In this document: positions 27,681 to 36,837 of the stretch, one piece after another | How the letters are laid out: each line of letters opens with the position of its first letter | How positions within the stretch are numbered: position 1 is the first letter of the stretch | Assembly: GCF_029478665.1 (NCBI RefSeq) | Contig: NZ_JARPQB010000030.1 | Span: 1 to 58,892 of the forward strand | Source of the DNA: Pseudomonas entomophila | Lineage (GTDB): Bacteria > Pseudomonadota > Gammaproteobacteria > Pseudomonadales > Pseudomonadaceae | Length of the DNA: 58,892 bases | Reading direction: 5' to 3' | Position numbers and translations under genes: made by a program | Notes under the pieces: generated by a model | What the model was told of the DNA's origin: nothing | Seen by the model: only the letters and a program-made list of their open reading frames with translations | The model's database searches: none

Positions 27681-27767
27681 GCCCAGGTGGCGGAATTGGT
27701 AGACGCGCTGGTTTCAGGTATCAGTGACTTAACGGTCGTGGAAGTTCGAGTCTTCTCCTGGGCACCA
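27681..27767 (+). tRNA. tRNA-Leu (anticodon CAG), copy 1
   Basis: 87 nt including encoded CCA. Acceptor GCCCAGG pairs with CCTGGGC; anticodon stem CTGGT/ATCAG encloses loop TTCAGGT with anticodon CAG, reading CUG. The long variable arm (class II) and TTCGAGT T-loop are present. Confidence 0.97.
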
Positions 27768-27854
27768 AGATTTTCAAGTAATAGATGACCAAGGATCTGT
27801 TACTACTGTGTGAAAGCGAACGTTGATCGCCTTCAGCAGATGATTCAAAGCTTT

Positions 27855-27941
27855 GCCCAGGTGGCGGAATTGGTAGACGCGCTGGTTTCAGGTATCAGTG
27901 ACTTAACGGTCGTGGAAGTTCGAGTCTTCTCCTGGGCACCA
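27855..27941 (+). tRNA. tRNA-Leu (anticodon CAG), copy 2
   Basis: Identical over all 87 nt to the copy at 27681, after an 87-nt spacer. Co-transcribed from the promoter at 27572 and ended by the terminator directly downstream. Two copies fit the heavy use of CTG codons in this genome. Confidence 0.97.
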
Positions 27942-27946
27942 TACAA

Positions 27947-27975
27947 AAACCCACTAGCTTGCTAGTGGGTTTTTT
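27947..27975 (+). terminator. Rho-independent terminator of the tRNA-Leu operon
   Basis: AACCCACTAGC / GCTAGTGGGTT stem with a TT loop, followed by TTTTTCTTG. Confidence 0.93.
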
Positions 27976-28016
27976 CTTGTCTGCGATTTTTGCAGCCACC
28001 CGACGCGCCCCCCCTT

Positions 28017-28101
28017 GTAGGAGCCGGCCTTGCCGGCGAACACCGGTACCGCCGGTGCCATCCTCCGCGGCGCCTGGTTCGCCAGCAAGGCTGGCTCCTA
28101 C
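28017..28101. repeat. REP pair (locus 11), mixed CCGGCCTTGCCGG / CCAGCAAGGCTGG
   Basis: GTAGGAGCCGGCCTTGCCGGC, a CACCGGTACCGCCGGTG central hairpin, and an inverted CCAGCAAGGCTGGCTCCTAC unit, upstream of fbpA. Confidence 0.9.
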
Positions 28102-28156
28102 GGATTGTGCTGCGCGCGCACCCGCCCATGAATTTCCCGTCACGTGCCCATTTGAG

Positions 28157-28170
28157 AAACGATTTCGTTT
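28157..28170. promoter_or_regulatory. Palindrome AAACGATTTCGTTT upstream of fbpA
   Basis: A perfect 14-bp palindrome about 45 bp before the fbpA start. Position suggests an operator. Resemblance to the Fur consensus GATAATGATAATCATTATC is poor, so the regulator is not assigned. Confidence 0.35.
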
Positions 28171-28214
28171 ACCATTGTTTCCAAATATGTAGCCGTAAGC
28201 GAGGAAGTACCCGC

Positions 28215-29228
28215 ATGACGATCCGCCCGCAACCGCTGATGCGCACCCTGGCCGCTGCACTCCTGAGCCTGGTGATCGGCGCGCCGGCCGCCTTGGCAGA
28301 CGAACCGGTCACGTTGACGATGTACAACGGCCAGCACAAGGAAATCGGCGACGCCATCGCCAAGGCCTACGAGGCCAAGACCGGTATCCACATCAATATC
28401 CGCAAGGGCAGCAGCAACCAGCTGGCCAGCCAGATCATCGAGGAAGGCGAGCGCTCGCCGGCCGATATCATCTACACCGAGGAGTCCCCGCCCCTGAACA
28501 ACCTGGGCGAGCTGGGCCTGCTGGCGAAGATCGACGACGCCACCGCGAACATGATGCCCAAGGAGTACGTGGGCGCCAACGGCACCTGGATGGGCATCAC
28601 CGCGCGCACCCGCATCGTGGTGTTCAACCCAAAGAAGATCGACGAGAAAGACCTGCCGACGACCGTGATGGACTTCGCCAATCCTGAATGGGAAGGGCGC
28701 GTCGGCTACGTCCCCACCAGCGGCGCCTTCCAGGAACAGGCCGTGGCCATCCTGAAGATGCATGGCCGCGAAGCCACCGAAGAGTGGCTGACGGGCCTCA
28801 AGGCATTCGGCAAGGCCTACACCAACAACATGGTCGCGCTGAAGGCCGTGGAAAAGGGTGAAGTCGCCGCCGTGCTGGTCAACAACTACTACTGGTATGC
28901 CCTGGAGCGCGAGCGCGGAAAACTCGACTCCAAGCTGTACTACCTGGCCGACGGCGATGCCGGCAACCTGGTGACCATCTCCGGCGCCGCCGTGGTCAAG
29001 GCCAGCAAGCACCCGAAAGAGGCCCAGGCCCTGCTCAACTGGATGGCCAGCGAAGAAGGCCAGCGCGTGATCACCCAGACCACCGCCGAGTACCCGCTGC
29101 ACAAGGGCATGGTCTCGGATCGCGGCCTGAAGCCATTCGAGGCGTTGCGCCCGCCAAAGATCTCGCCGGCCGACCTGGGCAACGCCGAGGAAGCCATCGA
29201 GCTCGAACGTGAGGTTGGCCTGCTCTGA
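28215..29228 (+). CDS. fbpA: Ferric iron ABC transporter periplasmic binding protein FbpA
   Basis: 337-residue binding protein with a signal peptide (cleavage near PAALA/DEPV). The mature part matches FbpA: MYNGQHKE (iron-ligand His), ADIIYTEES (ligand Glu), and VNNYYWYALERE with the Tyr-Tyr ligand pair. It captures Fe3+ in the periplasm. The ATG at 28215 has GAGGAAG upstream; an alternative ATG lies at 28239. The stop overlaps the permease ATG (TGATG). The FbpC ATPase gene does not follow. Confidence 0.92.
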   Translation: MTIRPQPLMRTLAAALLSLVIGAPAALADEPVTLTMYNGQHKEIGDAIAKAYEAKTGIHINIRKGSSNQLASQIIEEGERSPADIIYTEESPPLNNLGELGLLAKIDDATANMMPKEYVGANGTWMGITARTRIVVFNPKKIDEKDLPTTVMDFANPEWEGRVGYVPTSGAFQEQAVAILKMHGREATEEWLTGLKAFGKAYTNNMVALKAVEKGEVAAVLVNNYYWYALERERGKLDSKLYYLADGDAGNLVTISGAAVVKASKHPKEAQALLNWMASEEGQRVITQTTAEYPLHKGMVSDRGLKPFEALRPPKISPADLGNAEEAIELEREVGLL

Positions 29229-30793
29229 TGACTGCCGCCCTGCCCTCGCCCACCTTGTCGCGCTTTGTCCCGAAACGCAGGCGCCCGTCCATCTGGGTGG
29301 TACTGCCCGTGCTGTTCCTGGTGGCGATGAGCCTGTTGCCGCTACTGTACGTCGGGCTCAAGGCCTGGGAAGCGGGCTGGCACGAAGCCCTGCGCCTACT
29401 CTGGCGCCCCTTCGTCTGGGGGCTGCTGCGCAACACCCTGCTGCTGATGGTCGGCGTCACCGTGCTGTGCCTGCTGGCCGGTGTCGCCCTGGCCTGGTTG
29501 CTGGAACGCAGCGACTTGCCTGGGCGGCGCTTGTGGGGCGTGGTGCTGTGCCTGCCGTTTGCCGTGCCATCGTTCATCAGCAGCTTCACCTGGGTGTCGC
29601 TGAGTTCGGACTTCGAAGGGCTGGGCGGGGCGATCCTGGTCATGGCGCTGTCGAAGTACCCGCTGGTGTTCCTGCCGGTGGCCGCCACCCTGCGCAACCT
29701 CGACACCTCGCTCGAAGAGTCGGCGCGCACCTTGGGCTGCAGCCGCTGGGGCGTGTTCCACAAGATCACCCTGCCGCTGCTGTGGCCATCGATGCTCAGC
29801 GGCGCGCTGTTGATCGCCCTGCACATGCTGGTGGAGTTCGGCGCCCTGTCGATTCTTGGGCTGCAGACGTTCACCACGGCGATCTACCAGCAGTTCGAGC
29901 TAGAGTTCAGCAACGCCAACGCAGCCATGCTCTCGGCAGTGCTGCTGGCGCTGTGCCTGCTGATGCTGTGGCTGGAATTGCGAGTACGCGGCAAGGCGCG
30001 GCACGTGCGTATTGGCCAGGGCGTGGCGCGCCGTGCGCAGCCGGTGCGCCTGCGCGCCTGGATGCCATTCGGGCAGCTCTTCTGCCTGGCGCTGGCCGTG
30101 CTGGGCAGCGGTATTCCACTGGCCATGCTGGGCTACTGGCTGAGCGTGGGTTCGTCGGCGGCGTTCCCAGTGGCAGCGATCAGCAAGGCGTTGCTGACCT
30201 CGCTGTCAGTGTCCCTGGGTGGTGCAGGCTTCTGCGTGCTGCTGGCCCTGCCGATCAGCTTCCTGGTGGTGCGTTACAAGGGCCGCCTGGCGATCTGGGC
30301 CGAACGCCTGCCCTACCTGCTGCATGCCCTGCCCGGCCTGGTGATCGCGCTGACGCTGGTGTTCTTCGCCCTGCACTACGTGCCGGCGCTGTACCAGACC
30401 ACCGCGCTGCTGATCCTGGCCTATGCCCTGCTGTTCCTGCCGTTGGCGCAGTCACCGGTGCGTACCGCGCTGAACAAGGCCTCGCCGACCCTGGAGGAGG
30501 CTGCACGCACCTTGGGCGCCAGCAGCTTCGCGGCGTTCTGCCGGGTCACCCTGCCCATCATTTTCCCGGCGATGGCCGCAGCGTTTGCCCTGGTGTTCCT
30601 GGATGCGATGAAGGAGCTGACCGCGACCCTGCTGCTCAGCCCGACCGGCATGACCACCCTGGCCACCGAGGTGTGGGCGCATACCGCCAACGTCGAATTC
30701 GCGGCGGCGGCGCCTTATGCGGCGCTGCTGATCGTGGTGTCAGGGCTGCCTGTATACCTGCTGACAACGCGGATGTACCTGAACAAGGCTTGA
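29228..30793 (+). CDS. fbpB: Ferric iron ABC transporter permease FbpB (fused two-domain)
   Basis: 521-residue inner-membrane protein with about twelve hydrophobic segments, made of two homologous permease halves. Each half has an EAA loop: LEESARTLGCSRWGVFHKITLP (about residues 160-181) and LEEAARTLGASSFAAFCRVTLP (about residues 422-443). This is the FbpB/AfuB type. It starts within the fbpA stop codon. No ATP-binding gene lies next to it. Confidence 0.93.
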   Translation: MTAALPSPTLSRFVPKRRRPSIWVVLPVLFLVAMSLLPLLYVGLKAWEAGWHEALRLLWRPFVWGLLRNTLLLMVGVTVLCLLAGVALAWLLERSDLPGRRLWGVVLCLPFAVPSFISSFTWVSLSSDFEGLGGAILVMALSKYPLVFLPVAATLRNLDTSLEESARTLGCSRWGVFHKITLPLLWPSMLSGALLIALHMLVEFGALSILGLQTFTTAIYQQFELEFSNANAAMLSAVLLALCLLMLWLELRVRGKARHVRIGQGVARRAQPVRLRAWMPFGQLFCLALAVLGSGIPLAMLGYWLSVGSSAAFPVAAISKALLTSLSVSLGGAGFCVLLALPISFLVVRYKGRLAIWAERLPYLLHALPGLVIALTLVFFALHYVPALYQTTALLILAYALLFLPLAQSPVRTALNKASPTLEEAARTLGASSFAAFCRVTLPIIFPAMAAAFALVFLDAMKELTATLLLSPTGMTTLATEVWAHTANVEFAAAAPYAALLIVVSGLPVYLLTTRMYLNKA

Positions 30794-30800
30794 CACCCGC

Positions 30801-30926
30801 TGGGGCCGCTTTGCGGCCCTCTCGCGACACAAGGCCGCTCCCACAGGTTCGGCGCTGATCTTGAAGTCAGTGCAGTAGCTGTGGGAGCGGCCTTGTGTCG
30901 CGATGCGAGGGCGCAGCCCTCGCCCG
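30801..30926. repeat. REP pair (locus 12), GCGGCCTTGTGTCGC variant
   Basis: Inverted units with head GTGGGAGC instead of GTAGGAGC and stem GCGGCCTTGTGTCGCG, flanked by GC hairpins; between the convergent fbpB and chemoreceptor genes. Confidence 0.88.
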
Positions 30927-30928
30927 AA

Positions 30929-32863
30929 TCAAGCCCTGAACTGCCCCAGGCTGGCCCGCAACTGCGCCGCCAGGTCATCCAGCACCTTGCTGCTGGCCGT
31001 GGTCTGCATCACCACCTCGGCCGAACGCTCGGCCTGGGCATGGATGGTCTCCACCCGCCCACGCACCGCCTGCGCGCCATGGGCCTGTTGCTCGGCCGCG
31101 CGGGTGGCCAGGCCGATCGCCGCATGCACTTGCTCCACTGCCGCCTGCACCGACTGCTGGCGTCGCTCGTTGTCGCGCAGCACCAGCAAGCCTTCACTGG
31201 CCTGGCGCCCGGCCTGGCTGATGGTCGCCACCGCCTCCTTGGCGCCCTGCTGCAACGCGACGATATGCGACTGGATATCCCCGGTCGAACTCTGGGTCTT
31301 GCTCGCCAGCGCTCGCACCTCGTCGGCCACCACGGCGAATCCGCGCCCGGTTTCACCCGCGCGCGCCGCTTCGATCGCGGCGTTGAGCGCCAGCAGGTTG
31401 GTCTGCTCGGCAATACCGTGGATCACCGTCAGCACGACTTCGATCTGCTCGCTCTGCTTGGCCAGCCGCTCGATCACCTGCGAGCCGGTTTCCACCTCAC
31501 CCGCCAGGTTCTCGATCAAGCGCGCCAGCTGCGTGGAGGCGCGACTGTTCTCGTCGGTGGCCTGACGGATGTCCACCACCTGCTGCAGCGCAGCCTGCAT
31601 CGCATGGCTCTCGGCCTGCGCTTCGTCCGCCATGCTCGACAGATCGCGCAGGCTGGCGGCCACCTCATCACGCTGCAAGGCTGCAGCAGCGTCGGCGCCT
31701 GCATTGCGCTGAGCCATGCTGCCGATCTCCACGCCGGTGCGCTGCGCCACTTCACCGGCCTCACGCACAATAGGCTGCAGCTTGTCGACGAAGCGGTTCA
31801 CCGCCGACGCCATGTCACCTATCTCGTCACGGCTGTCCAGCTTCACCCGCTTGGTCAGGTCGCCCTCCCCGGCGGCCAGGTCATTCAGGGCGGCGATCAA
31901 CAGGCGCAACTTGCTCACCACCCGATGCCCCAGCACCACAGCCACCACCAGCAGTACACCCAGCCCGACCAGTACCAGGCCCAGGCCGATGCGCCAGCGC
32001 AGTTCGCCGGCTGCATCACGCACGGTCTGCGCGGTATTGGCCTGCATTGCCGTGGCGCTGTTCTGCGCGGTCTCCAGGCGTGCCCGCAGCGCCTTGCCGC
32101 TGTCGGCGGCAGCAGCCACCAGGCTGTCGCCGACCAGCTGTTCGCCACTGGCGATCAGTGCCGCGAAACGCTGGTCGAGGGCCTTCAGTTCCTGGTCGAC
32201 ACCGGCCGTGGAAACGCCCATCAGTACCTTGCCGATCTCGGCACCGTTGGGGCTGATCGAGGCTTCGACGAAGTACACCGAAGCGTCCTTGCGCGCCGCG
32301 TCCAGCACCTTGTCCAGCGCCCGCTCGCCCTGGCCCTTGTCCATCAGCGCCTGGTTGATCGGGTTCTGCCGGTTCAGGTAACGGGTCAGGTGCTGGCCCT
32401 GCGCGTCGTCGTAGATCACGAACAGTACATTGGGGTTGCGCTGGGCACGCCGGGCGAAGTCCGAGAGCGTCGGCACATCGTTGTCCCAGATAGCACGCGG
32501 CGCCACGGAGGCGAGCAGTTCGGCCATGTCGTTGGCCGAATCCTTCAGGTTCTTCTCCAACGTCGCGCGCAGTTGCTGCTGCTCGCTCTGCAGCCGCTCG
32601 GAAAGACCGGCGCTCAGGCGTTGACGGGTGCTGGCCGACAGGCTGTCGAGCCCGGCGCGCACATCTTGCCCGGCCTGCTCAAGCTCGGTGGCCAGTTTGC
32701 GACTGTCATTACCCAGCCGCTCGCCCAGATCGGCCTCCAGGGCCGTGACCGTGCTCCGCGTCAGTGCAACGGCAACCAGCACCTGCACCAGAAGAGCGAT
32801 ACCAAGCGCAACAAACACAGGCCGCAAGAGGCGGCTTCGTAACAGTGAAAGGATGGCAGACAC
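30929..32863 (-). CDS. Methyl-accepting chemotaxis protein
   Basis: 644-residue chemoreceptor. TM1 at about residues 12-32, a periplasmic helical ligand domain (about 33-300) containing the conserved IWDNDVPTLSDFARRAQRNPNVLFVIYDDAQG segment, TM2 at about 310-335, a HAMP domain, and the signalling hairpin IAEQTNLLALNAAIEAARAGETGRGFAVVADEVRALA. It signals to CheA/CheW; the ligand is unknown. The GTG start at 32863 with GAGGG 8 bases upstream is chosen over a distant upstream ATG. No C-terminal CheR-tethering pentapeptide is seen (ends GQFRA). Confidence 0.92.
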   Translation of the reverse strand: MSAILSLLRSRLLRPVFVALGIALLVQVLVAVALTRSTVTALEADLGERLGNDSRKLATELEQAGQDVRAGLDSLSASTRQRLSAGLSERLQSEQQQLRATLEKNLKDSANDMAELLASVAPRAIWDNDVPTLSDFARRAQRNPNVLFVIYDDAQGQHLTRYLNRQNPINQALMDKGQGERALDKVLDAARKDASVYFVEASISPNGAEIGKVLMGVSTAGVDQELKALDQRFAALIASGEQLVGDSLVAAAADSGKALRARLETAQNSATAMQANTAQTVRDAAGELRWRIGLGLVLVGLGVLLVVAVVLGHRVVSKLRLLIAALNDLAAGEGDLTKRVKLDSRDEIGDMASAVNRFVDKLQPIVREAGEVAQRTGVEIGSMAQRNAGADAAAALQRDEVAASLRDLSSMADEAQAESHAMQAALQQVVDIRQATDENSRASTQLARLIENLAGEVETGSQVIERLAKQSEQIEVVLTVIHGIAEQTNLLALNAAIEAARAGETGRGFAVVADEVRALASKTQSSTGDIQSHIVALQQGAKEAVATISQAGRQASEGLLVLRDNERRQQSVQAAVEQVHAAIGLATRAAEQQAHGAQAVRGRVETIHAQAERSAEVVMQTTASSKVLDDLAAQLRASLGQFRA

Positions 32864-33000
32864 GTTGTAACCCTCGTGTTTCTGGCGCCATTGCTTTGAT
32901 GGCATCTTCAGAAACTTCTTACAGCAAGGGTTGTGCCTGAGGCAGCAGGTATAAACGCCAATCCAGGTAACAAGGTGAGGCATTTATGCATTTCGACCTT

Positions 33001-33085
33001 GTAGGAGCCAGCCTTGCTGGCGAACCAGGCGACGCGGTGGATGGCACCGGCGACGCCGGTGTTCGCCGGCAAAGCCGGCTCCTAC
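33001..33085. repeat. REP pair (locus 13), mixed CCAGCCTTGCTGG / CCGGCAAAGCCGG
   Basis: Same mixed construction as the locus at 23994: CCAGC-type left arm, CCGGC-type right arm and a CACCGGCGACGCCGGTG central hairpin. Upstream of the chemoreceptor gene. Confidence 0.9.
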
Positions 33086-33103
33086 AAGGGCAGGGCACAT
33101 ATG

Positions 33104-33137
33104 AAAACGCCGCGCCCCCTTGCGGGAGCGCGGCGTT
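33104..33137 (-). terminator. Terminator downstream of purA
   Basis: On the minus strand GAACGCCGCGC...GCGCGGCGTTTTC: a 10-bp stem, 12-nt loop and a short T-run, 24 bases after the purA stop. Confidence 0.7.
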
Positions 33138-33160
33138 CAATCAGCTACCGAAGCGGCCGA

Positions 33161-34453
33161 TCAGGCGAACGGATGACGCAGCACGATGGTCTCGTTGCGG
33201 TCCGGGCCGGTCGAGATGATGTCGATCGGCGCGCCAACCAGCTCCTCGATGCGCTTGATGTAAGCGCGCGCGGCTGCTGGCAGCTCTTCCAGGGTTTTCA
33301 CGCCCAGGGTCGACTCGCTCCAGCCTGGCATCTGCTCGTACACCGGCTCCAGGCCGATGTAGCTGTCGGCATCGGAAGGCGCGTCGATGACAGCGCCGTT
33401 CTCGTTCTTGTAGCCCACGCAGATGTTGATGGTTTCCAGGCCGTCCAGCACGTCCAGCTTGGTCAGGCAGATACCCGAAATGCTGTTGACGTCGATGGCG
33501 CGGCGCAGGATGACAGCATCGAACCAGCCGCAACGACGGGCACGGCCGGTGGTCGAGCCGAACTCGTGGCCACGCTTGGCCAGGGTGGCGCCAGTCTCGT
33601 CGAACAGTTCGGTCGGGAACGGACCGGAACCGACGCGGGTGGTATAGGCCTTGGTGATGCCCAGGATGTAGTCCAGGTACATCGGGCCAACGCCGGAACC
33701 GGTGGAGATGCCGCCAGCGGTGGTGTTGGAGCTGGTGACGTACGGGTAGGTGCCGTGGTCGATGTCCAGCAGCGAGCCCTGGGCGCCTTCGAACATGATG
33801 TCCTTGCCGGCGCGGCGCAGGTTGTGCAGTTCGGCGGTGACGTCGAGCATCATTGGCTTGAGCTGCTCGGCGTAGGCCATGCACTCGTCCAGGGTCTGCT
33901 GGAAGTCGATGGCCGGCTCTTTGTAGTAGTTCACCAGCTGGAAGTTGTGGTAGTCCAGCAGCTCACCGAGCTTGGCGGCGAAACGCTCGCGGTGGAACAG
34001 GTCGCCGACGCGCAGGCCGCGACGCGCAACCTTGTCTTCGTAGGCTGGGCCGATGCCGCGGCCGGTAGTGCCGATCTTGGCTTCGCCACGGGCTTTCTCA
34101 CGGGCCTGGTCGAGGGCCACGTGGTACGACAGGATCAGCGGGGCAGCCGGGCTGATGCGCAGGCGCTCGCGCACCGGCACGCCCTTCTCTTCCAGCTTGG
34201 TGATTTCACGCATCAAGGCGTCCGGCGCAACGACCACGCCGTTGCCGATCAGGCACTGCACACCTTCACGCAGGATGCCCGAGGGAATCAGGTGCAGAAC
34301 GGTCTTCTCACCGTTGATCACCAGGGTGTGGCCCGCGTTGTGGCCACCCTGGTAGCGCACTACGGCGGCAGCATGTTCGGTCAGCAGATCGACGATCTTG
34401 CCTTTGCCCTCATCACCCCACTGGGTGCCCAGGACGACGACATTCTTACCCAT
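33161..34453 (-). CDS. purA: Adenylosuccinate synthetase
   Basis: 430-residue enzyme joining IMP and aspartate with GTP in AMP synthesis. The N-terminal P-loop GTQWGDEGKGK, the QGGHNAGHT segment, the IMP-binding GIGPAYEDK, and the GTP-binding RFRP-region/TGPDRNE are present. ATG 34453 has GAGGAC upstream. hisZ lies just upstream, 56 bases away, on the same strand. Confidence 0.97.
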   Translation of the reverse strand: MGKNVVVLGTQWGDEGKGKIVDLLTEHAAAVVRYQGGHNAGHTLVINGEKTVLHLIPSGILREGVQCLIGNGVVVAPDALMREITKLEEKGVPVRERLRISPAAPLILSYHVALDQAREKARGEAKIGTTGRGIGPAYEDKVARRGLRVGDLFHRERFAAKLGELLDYHNFQLVNYYKEPAIDFQQTLDECMAYAEQLKPMMLDVTAELHNLRRAGKDIMFEGAQGSLLDIDHGTYPYVTSSNTTAGGISTGSGVGPMYLDYILGITKAYTTRVGSGPFPTELFDETGATLAKRGHEFGSTTGRARRCGWFDAVILRRAIDVNSISGICLTKLDVLDGLETINICVGYKNENGAVIDAPSDADSYIGLEPVYEQMPGWSESTLGVKTLEELPAAARAYIKRIEELVGAPIDIISTGPDRNETIVLRHPFA

Positions 34454-34509
34454 AACACTTGTCCTCATTCACGCAAACTTGGTTGCCGGCCCACTGCCGG
34501 CGAAGAATC

Positions 34510-35697
34510 TCAATGGGTCAGCGGCAGAACCTGCCAGCGCCCGTCTTGCTGAATCAATTGCCGATCACAATCCGCCTCGAGAGCAGCACTCAGCGGTTGG
34601 CCAGGCAGGGCCTGGACCACGCGCTGGCCCTCGTTGCGCAACTGGCAGACCTGCTGCCAGAGGGCCGCATCGCTGCTGTCGGGCATCCAGATGCCGCCAG
34701 CAGGCAATACGACCTCCGCTCGCCCCAGTGTGACCAGGGTCTTCAAATCCGTGGAGAAACCGGTGGCCGGGCGTGCCCGGCCAAAATCAGCGCCGATGTC
34801 GTCGTAGCGGCCGCCCTGGGCGATCGATTGACCTTCGCCCGGCACGAACACGGCGAACACCACGCCGGTGTGATAGTGATAGCCGCGCAGCTCGCCGAGG
34901 TCGAAGTACAGCGGCAGGTCCGGGTAGCGCGACGCCAGGCGATCGGCGATCGCCAGCAGGTCGTCCAGCGCCGCCAGCACGCTGGCCGGGGCACGGCCCA
35001 GGCGCACACGGGCCTCGGCCAGCACTTCACGGCCACCGCACAGCTCGCACAGCGCGCGCAGCATGTTGCCCAGGTCTTTCGGCAGGTCGGCGGTCAGCGC
35101 TTGCACTTCGTCGACTGCCTTGCGCTGCAGGGCGTCGAACAACTGTTGCTCGACCGCGCCGGACAGGCCTGCGGCACGGGCCAGGCCGCGGTAGATACCG
35201 ACATGGCCAAGGTCCATGTGCACATCCGGCACATCGGTCAGTTGCAGCGTGGCGAGCATCAGGCTGATGACTTCGACATCGCTGGTGGGGCTGGCATCGC
35301 CGTACAGCTCGGCACCCAGCTGGATCGGGCTGCGCGAGGTGGACAGGGCACGCGGTTGCGCATGCAGCACGCTGCCGGCGTAGCACAGGCGGCTCGGGCC
35401 TTCACGGCGCAGGGTGTGGGCGTCGATGCGCGCCACCTGCGGGGTGAAGTCGGCACGGAAGCCCATCAGGCGCCCGGATTGTGGGTCGACGACCTTGAAG
35501 GTGCGCTGGTCCAGGTCCTGGCCGGCGCCGGTGAGCAGCGACTCCAGGTACTCGATATGGGGTGTGACAACCAGCTCGTATCCCCAGCTCTGGAACAGGT
35601 CCAACACCTGCCGACGCGCGATCTCGATGCGCGCAGCCTCAGGTGGCAGTACTTCCTCGATGCCATCTGGCAAAAGCCAGCGGTCTACCGTTGCCAT
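34510..35697 (-). CDS. hisZ: ATP phosphoribosyltransferase regulatory subunit
   Basis: 395-residue HisRS-like paralog that forms the allosteric complex with short-form HisG in histidine synthesis. Starts MATVDRWLLPDGIEEVLPPEA; has class II synthetase motif 2-like FRADFTPQVARIDAH and motif 3-like QGGRYDDIGADFGRARPATGFS, but lacks the histidyl-tRNA anticodon domain. The start at 35697 follows AAGGGGAAATGG; longer in-frame starts are not conserved in character. hisG is elsewhere. Confidence 0.94.
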   Translation of the reverse strand: MATVDRWLLPDGIEEVLPPEAARIEIARRQVLDLFQSWGYELVVTPHIEYLESLLTGAGQDLDQRTFKVVDPQSGRLMGFRADFTPQVARIDAHTLRREGPSRLCYAGSVLHAQPRALSTSRSPIQLGAELYGDASPTSDVEVISLMLATLQLTDVPDVHMDLGHVGIYRGLARAAGLSGAVEQQLFDALQRKAVDEVQALTADLPKDLGNMLRALCELCGGREVLAEARVRLGRAPASVLAALDDLLAIADRLASRYPDLPLYFDLGELRGYHYHTGVVFAVFVPGEGQSIAQGGRYDDIGADFGRARPATGFSTDLKTLVTLGRAEVVLPAGGIWMPDSSDAALWQQVCQLRNEGQRVVQALPGQPLSAALEADCDRQLIQQDGRWQVLPLTH

Positions 35698-35863
35698 TAC
35701 GCCATTTCCCCTTTGGTCCGGGCGGCCTGCCTGGCGGCGAGCCTTGAGTGAAACGGATCCTGGCGGACAGCAGCGGGCAGGACCGAGCCCAGCGCAGCCA
35801 CCGTTACCAACATCCTCGAATACCTTGCGCCGGGGCCGCTCTTGGGCCAATGAACCTTACAGA

Positions 35864-35890
35864 CGCAAAAAAGCCGGGAATTTCCCGGCT
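35864..35890 (-). terminator. Terminator downstream of hflC
   Basis: The minus strand reads AGCCGGGAAATTCCCGGCT followed by TTTTTGCG; a compact 8-9 bp stem, about 80 bases after the hflC stop. It separates the hfl operon from hisZ. Confidence 0.88.
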
Positions 35891-35967
35891 GACTCATCAT
35901 ACACCCCTTTTCGCTTGGGATGCACCCCGCCTGGCATTTTAGCAGCCGGGCGGGGGCACTCATCGCG

Positions 35968-36837
35968 TCAGGGCTTGCTCTTGTCCAGGTAGCGGAAGAA
36001 CTCGTTCTTCGCATCCAGGACCAGCACGTCGCTCTTGCTGGAGAAGCTTTCGCGGTACGCCTGCAGACTACGGTAGAACGCGTAGAAATCGGCGTCCTGC
36101 GTATAAGCTTTGGCGTAGATGGCAGCCGACTGGGCATCGCCATCACCGCGGGTCTCTTCCGCTTCACGATACGCCTCGGCCAGCAACACACGGCGCTGAC
36201 GGTCGGCGTCGGCACGAATACCTTCGGCCAGCTCGTTACCCTTGGCGCGGTGCTCGCGGGCCTCACGCTCACGCTCGGTGCTCATGCGGTCGAACACGCT
36301 GCGGTTGACTTCCTTGGGCAGGTCGATGGCCTTGACGCGAACGTCGACCACTTCGATACCCAGCTCCTTGCTGGCCATGCGGTTCAGCGAAGCCGTGATG
36401 TCGCTCATCAGCGCATCACGTTCACCGGAAACCACTTCGTGCAGGGTGCGTTTACCGAACTGGTCACGCAGGCCGCTTTCCAGACGGCGCGACAGACGCT
36501 CGTCGGCGATCTGCTTCATGCCCGAGGTGGCGGTATAGAAGCGCTCGGCGTCCTTGACCCGCCACTTGGCGTAGGCGTCGACCATCACCGCCTTCTTCTC
36601 CAGCGTCAGGAAACGCTGGGTCGGGGCATCGAGGGTCATCAGGCGGGCGTCGAACTTGCGCACCTGGTTCACGTACGGAATCTTCACGTGCAGGCCAGGC
36701 TGAACATCGGCCTTGACCACGCGACCGAACTGCAGCAGTACCGCGCGTTCGGTTTGCGAGACGATGTAGAAGCAGTTCCAGGCGACAACCCCCAGCACCA
36801 CGGCGCCAATCAGGGCGAACAGCGATTTATTGCTCAT
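35968..36837 (-). CDS. hflC: HflC, SPFH-domain modulator of FtsH
   Basis: 289 residues: an N-terminal membrane anchor (LFALIGAVVLGVVAWNCFYIV) and a periplasmic SPFH/band-7 domain with coiled-coil C-terminal half (EREREAREHRAKGNELAE). With HflK it forms the cage around FtsH that modulates membrane-protein proteolysis. Its ATG overlaps the hflK stop (TGATG). Confidence 0.97.
   Translation of the reverse strand: MSNKSLFALIGAVVLGVVAWNCFYIVSQTERAVLLQFGRVVKADVQPGLHVKIPYVNQVRKFDARLMTLDAPTQRFLTLEKKAVMVDAYAKWRVKDAERFYTATSGMKQIADERLSRRLESGLRDQFGKRTLHEVVSGERDALMSDITASLNRMASKELGIEVVDVRVKAIDLPKEVNRSVFDRMSTEREREAREHRAKGNELAEGIRADADRQRRVLLAEAYREAEETRGDGDAQSAAIYAKAYTQDADFYAFYRSLQAYRESFSSKSDVLVLDAKNEFFRYLDKSKP

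Noticed and set aside
27681..27941. Attachment site of a genomic island at the tRNA-Leu genes
   Set aside because: No integrase, no partial tRNA copy and no change of gene character follow; the second copy is full length and ends in a terminator.
28157..28170. Fur box upstream of fbpA
   Set aside because: The palindrome AAACGATTTCGTTT has too few matches to the 19-bp Fur consensus; kept only as an unassigned operator candidate.
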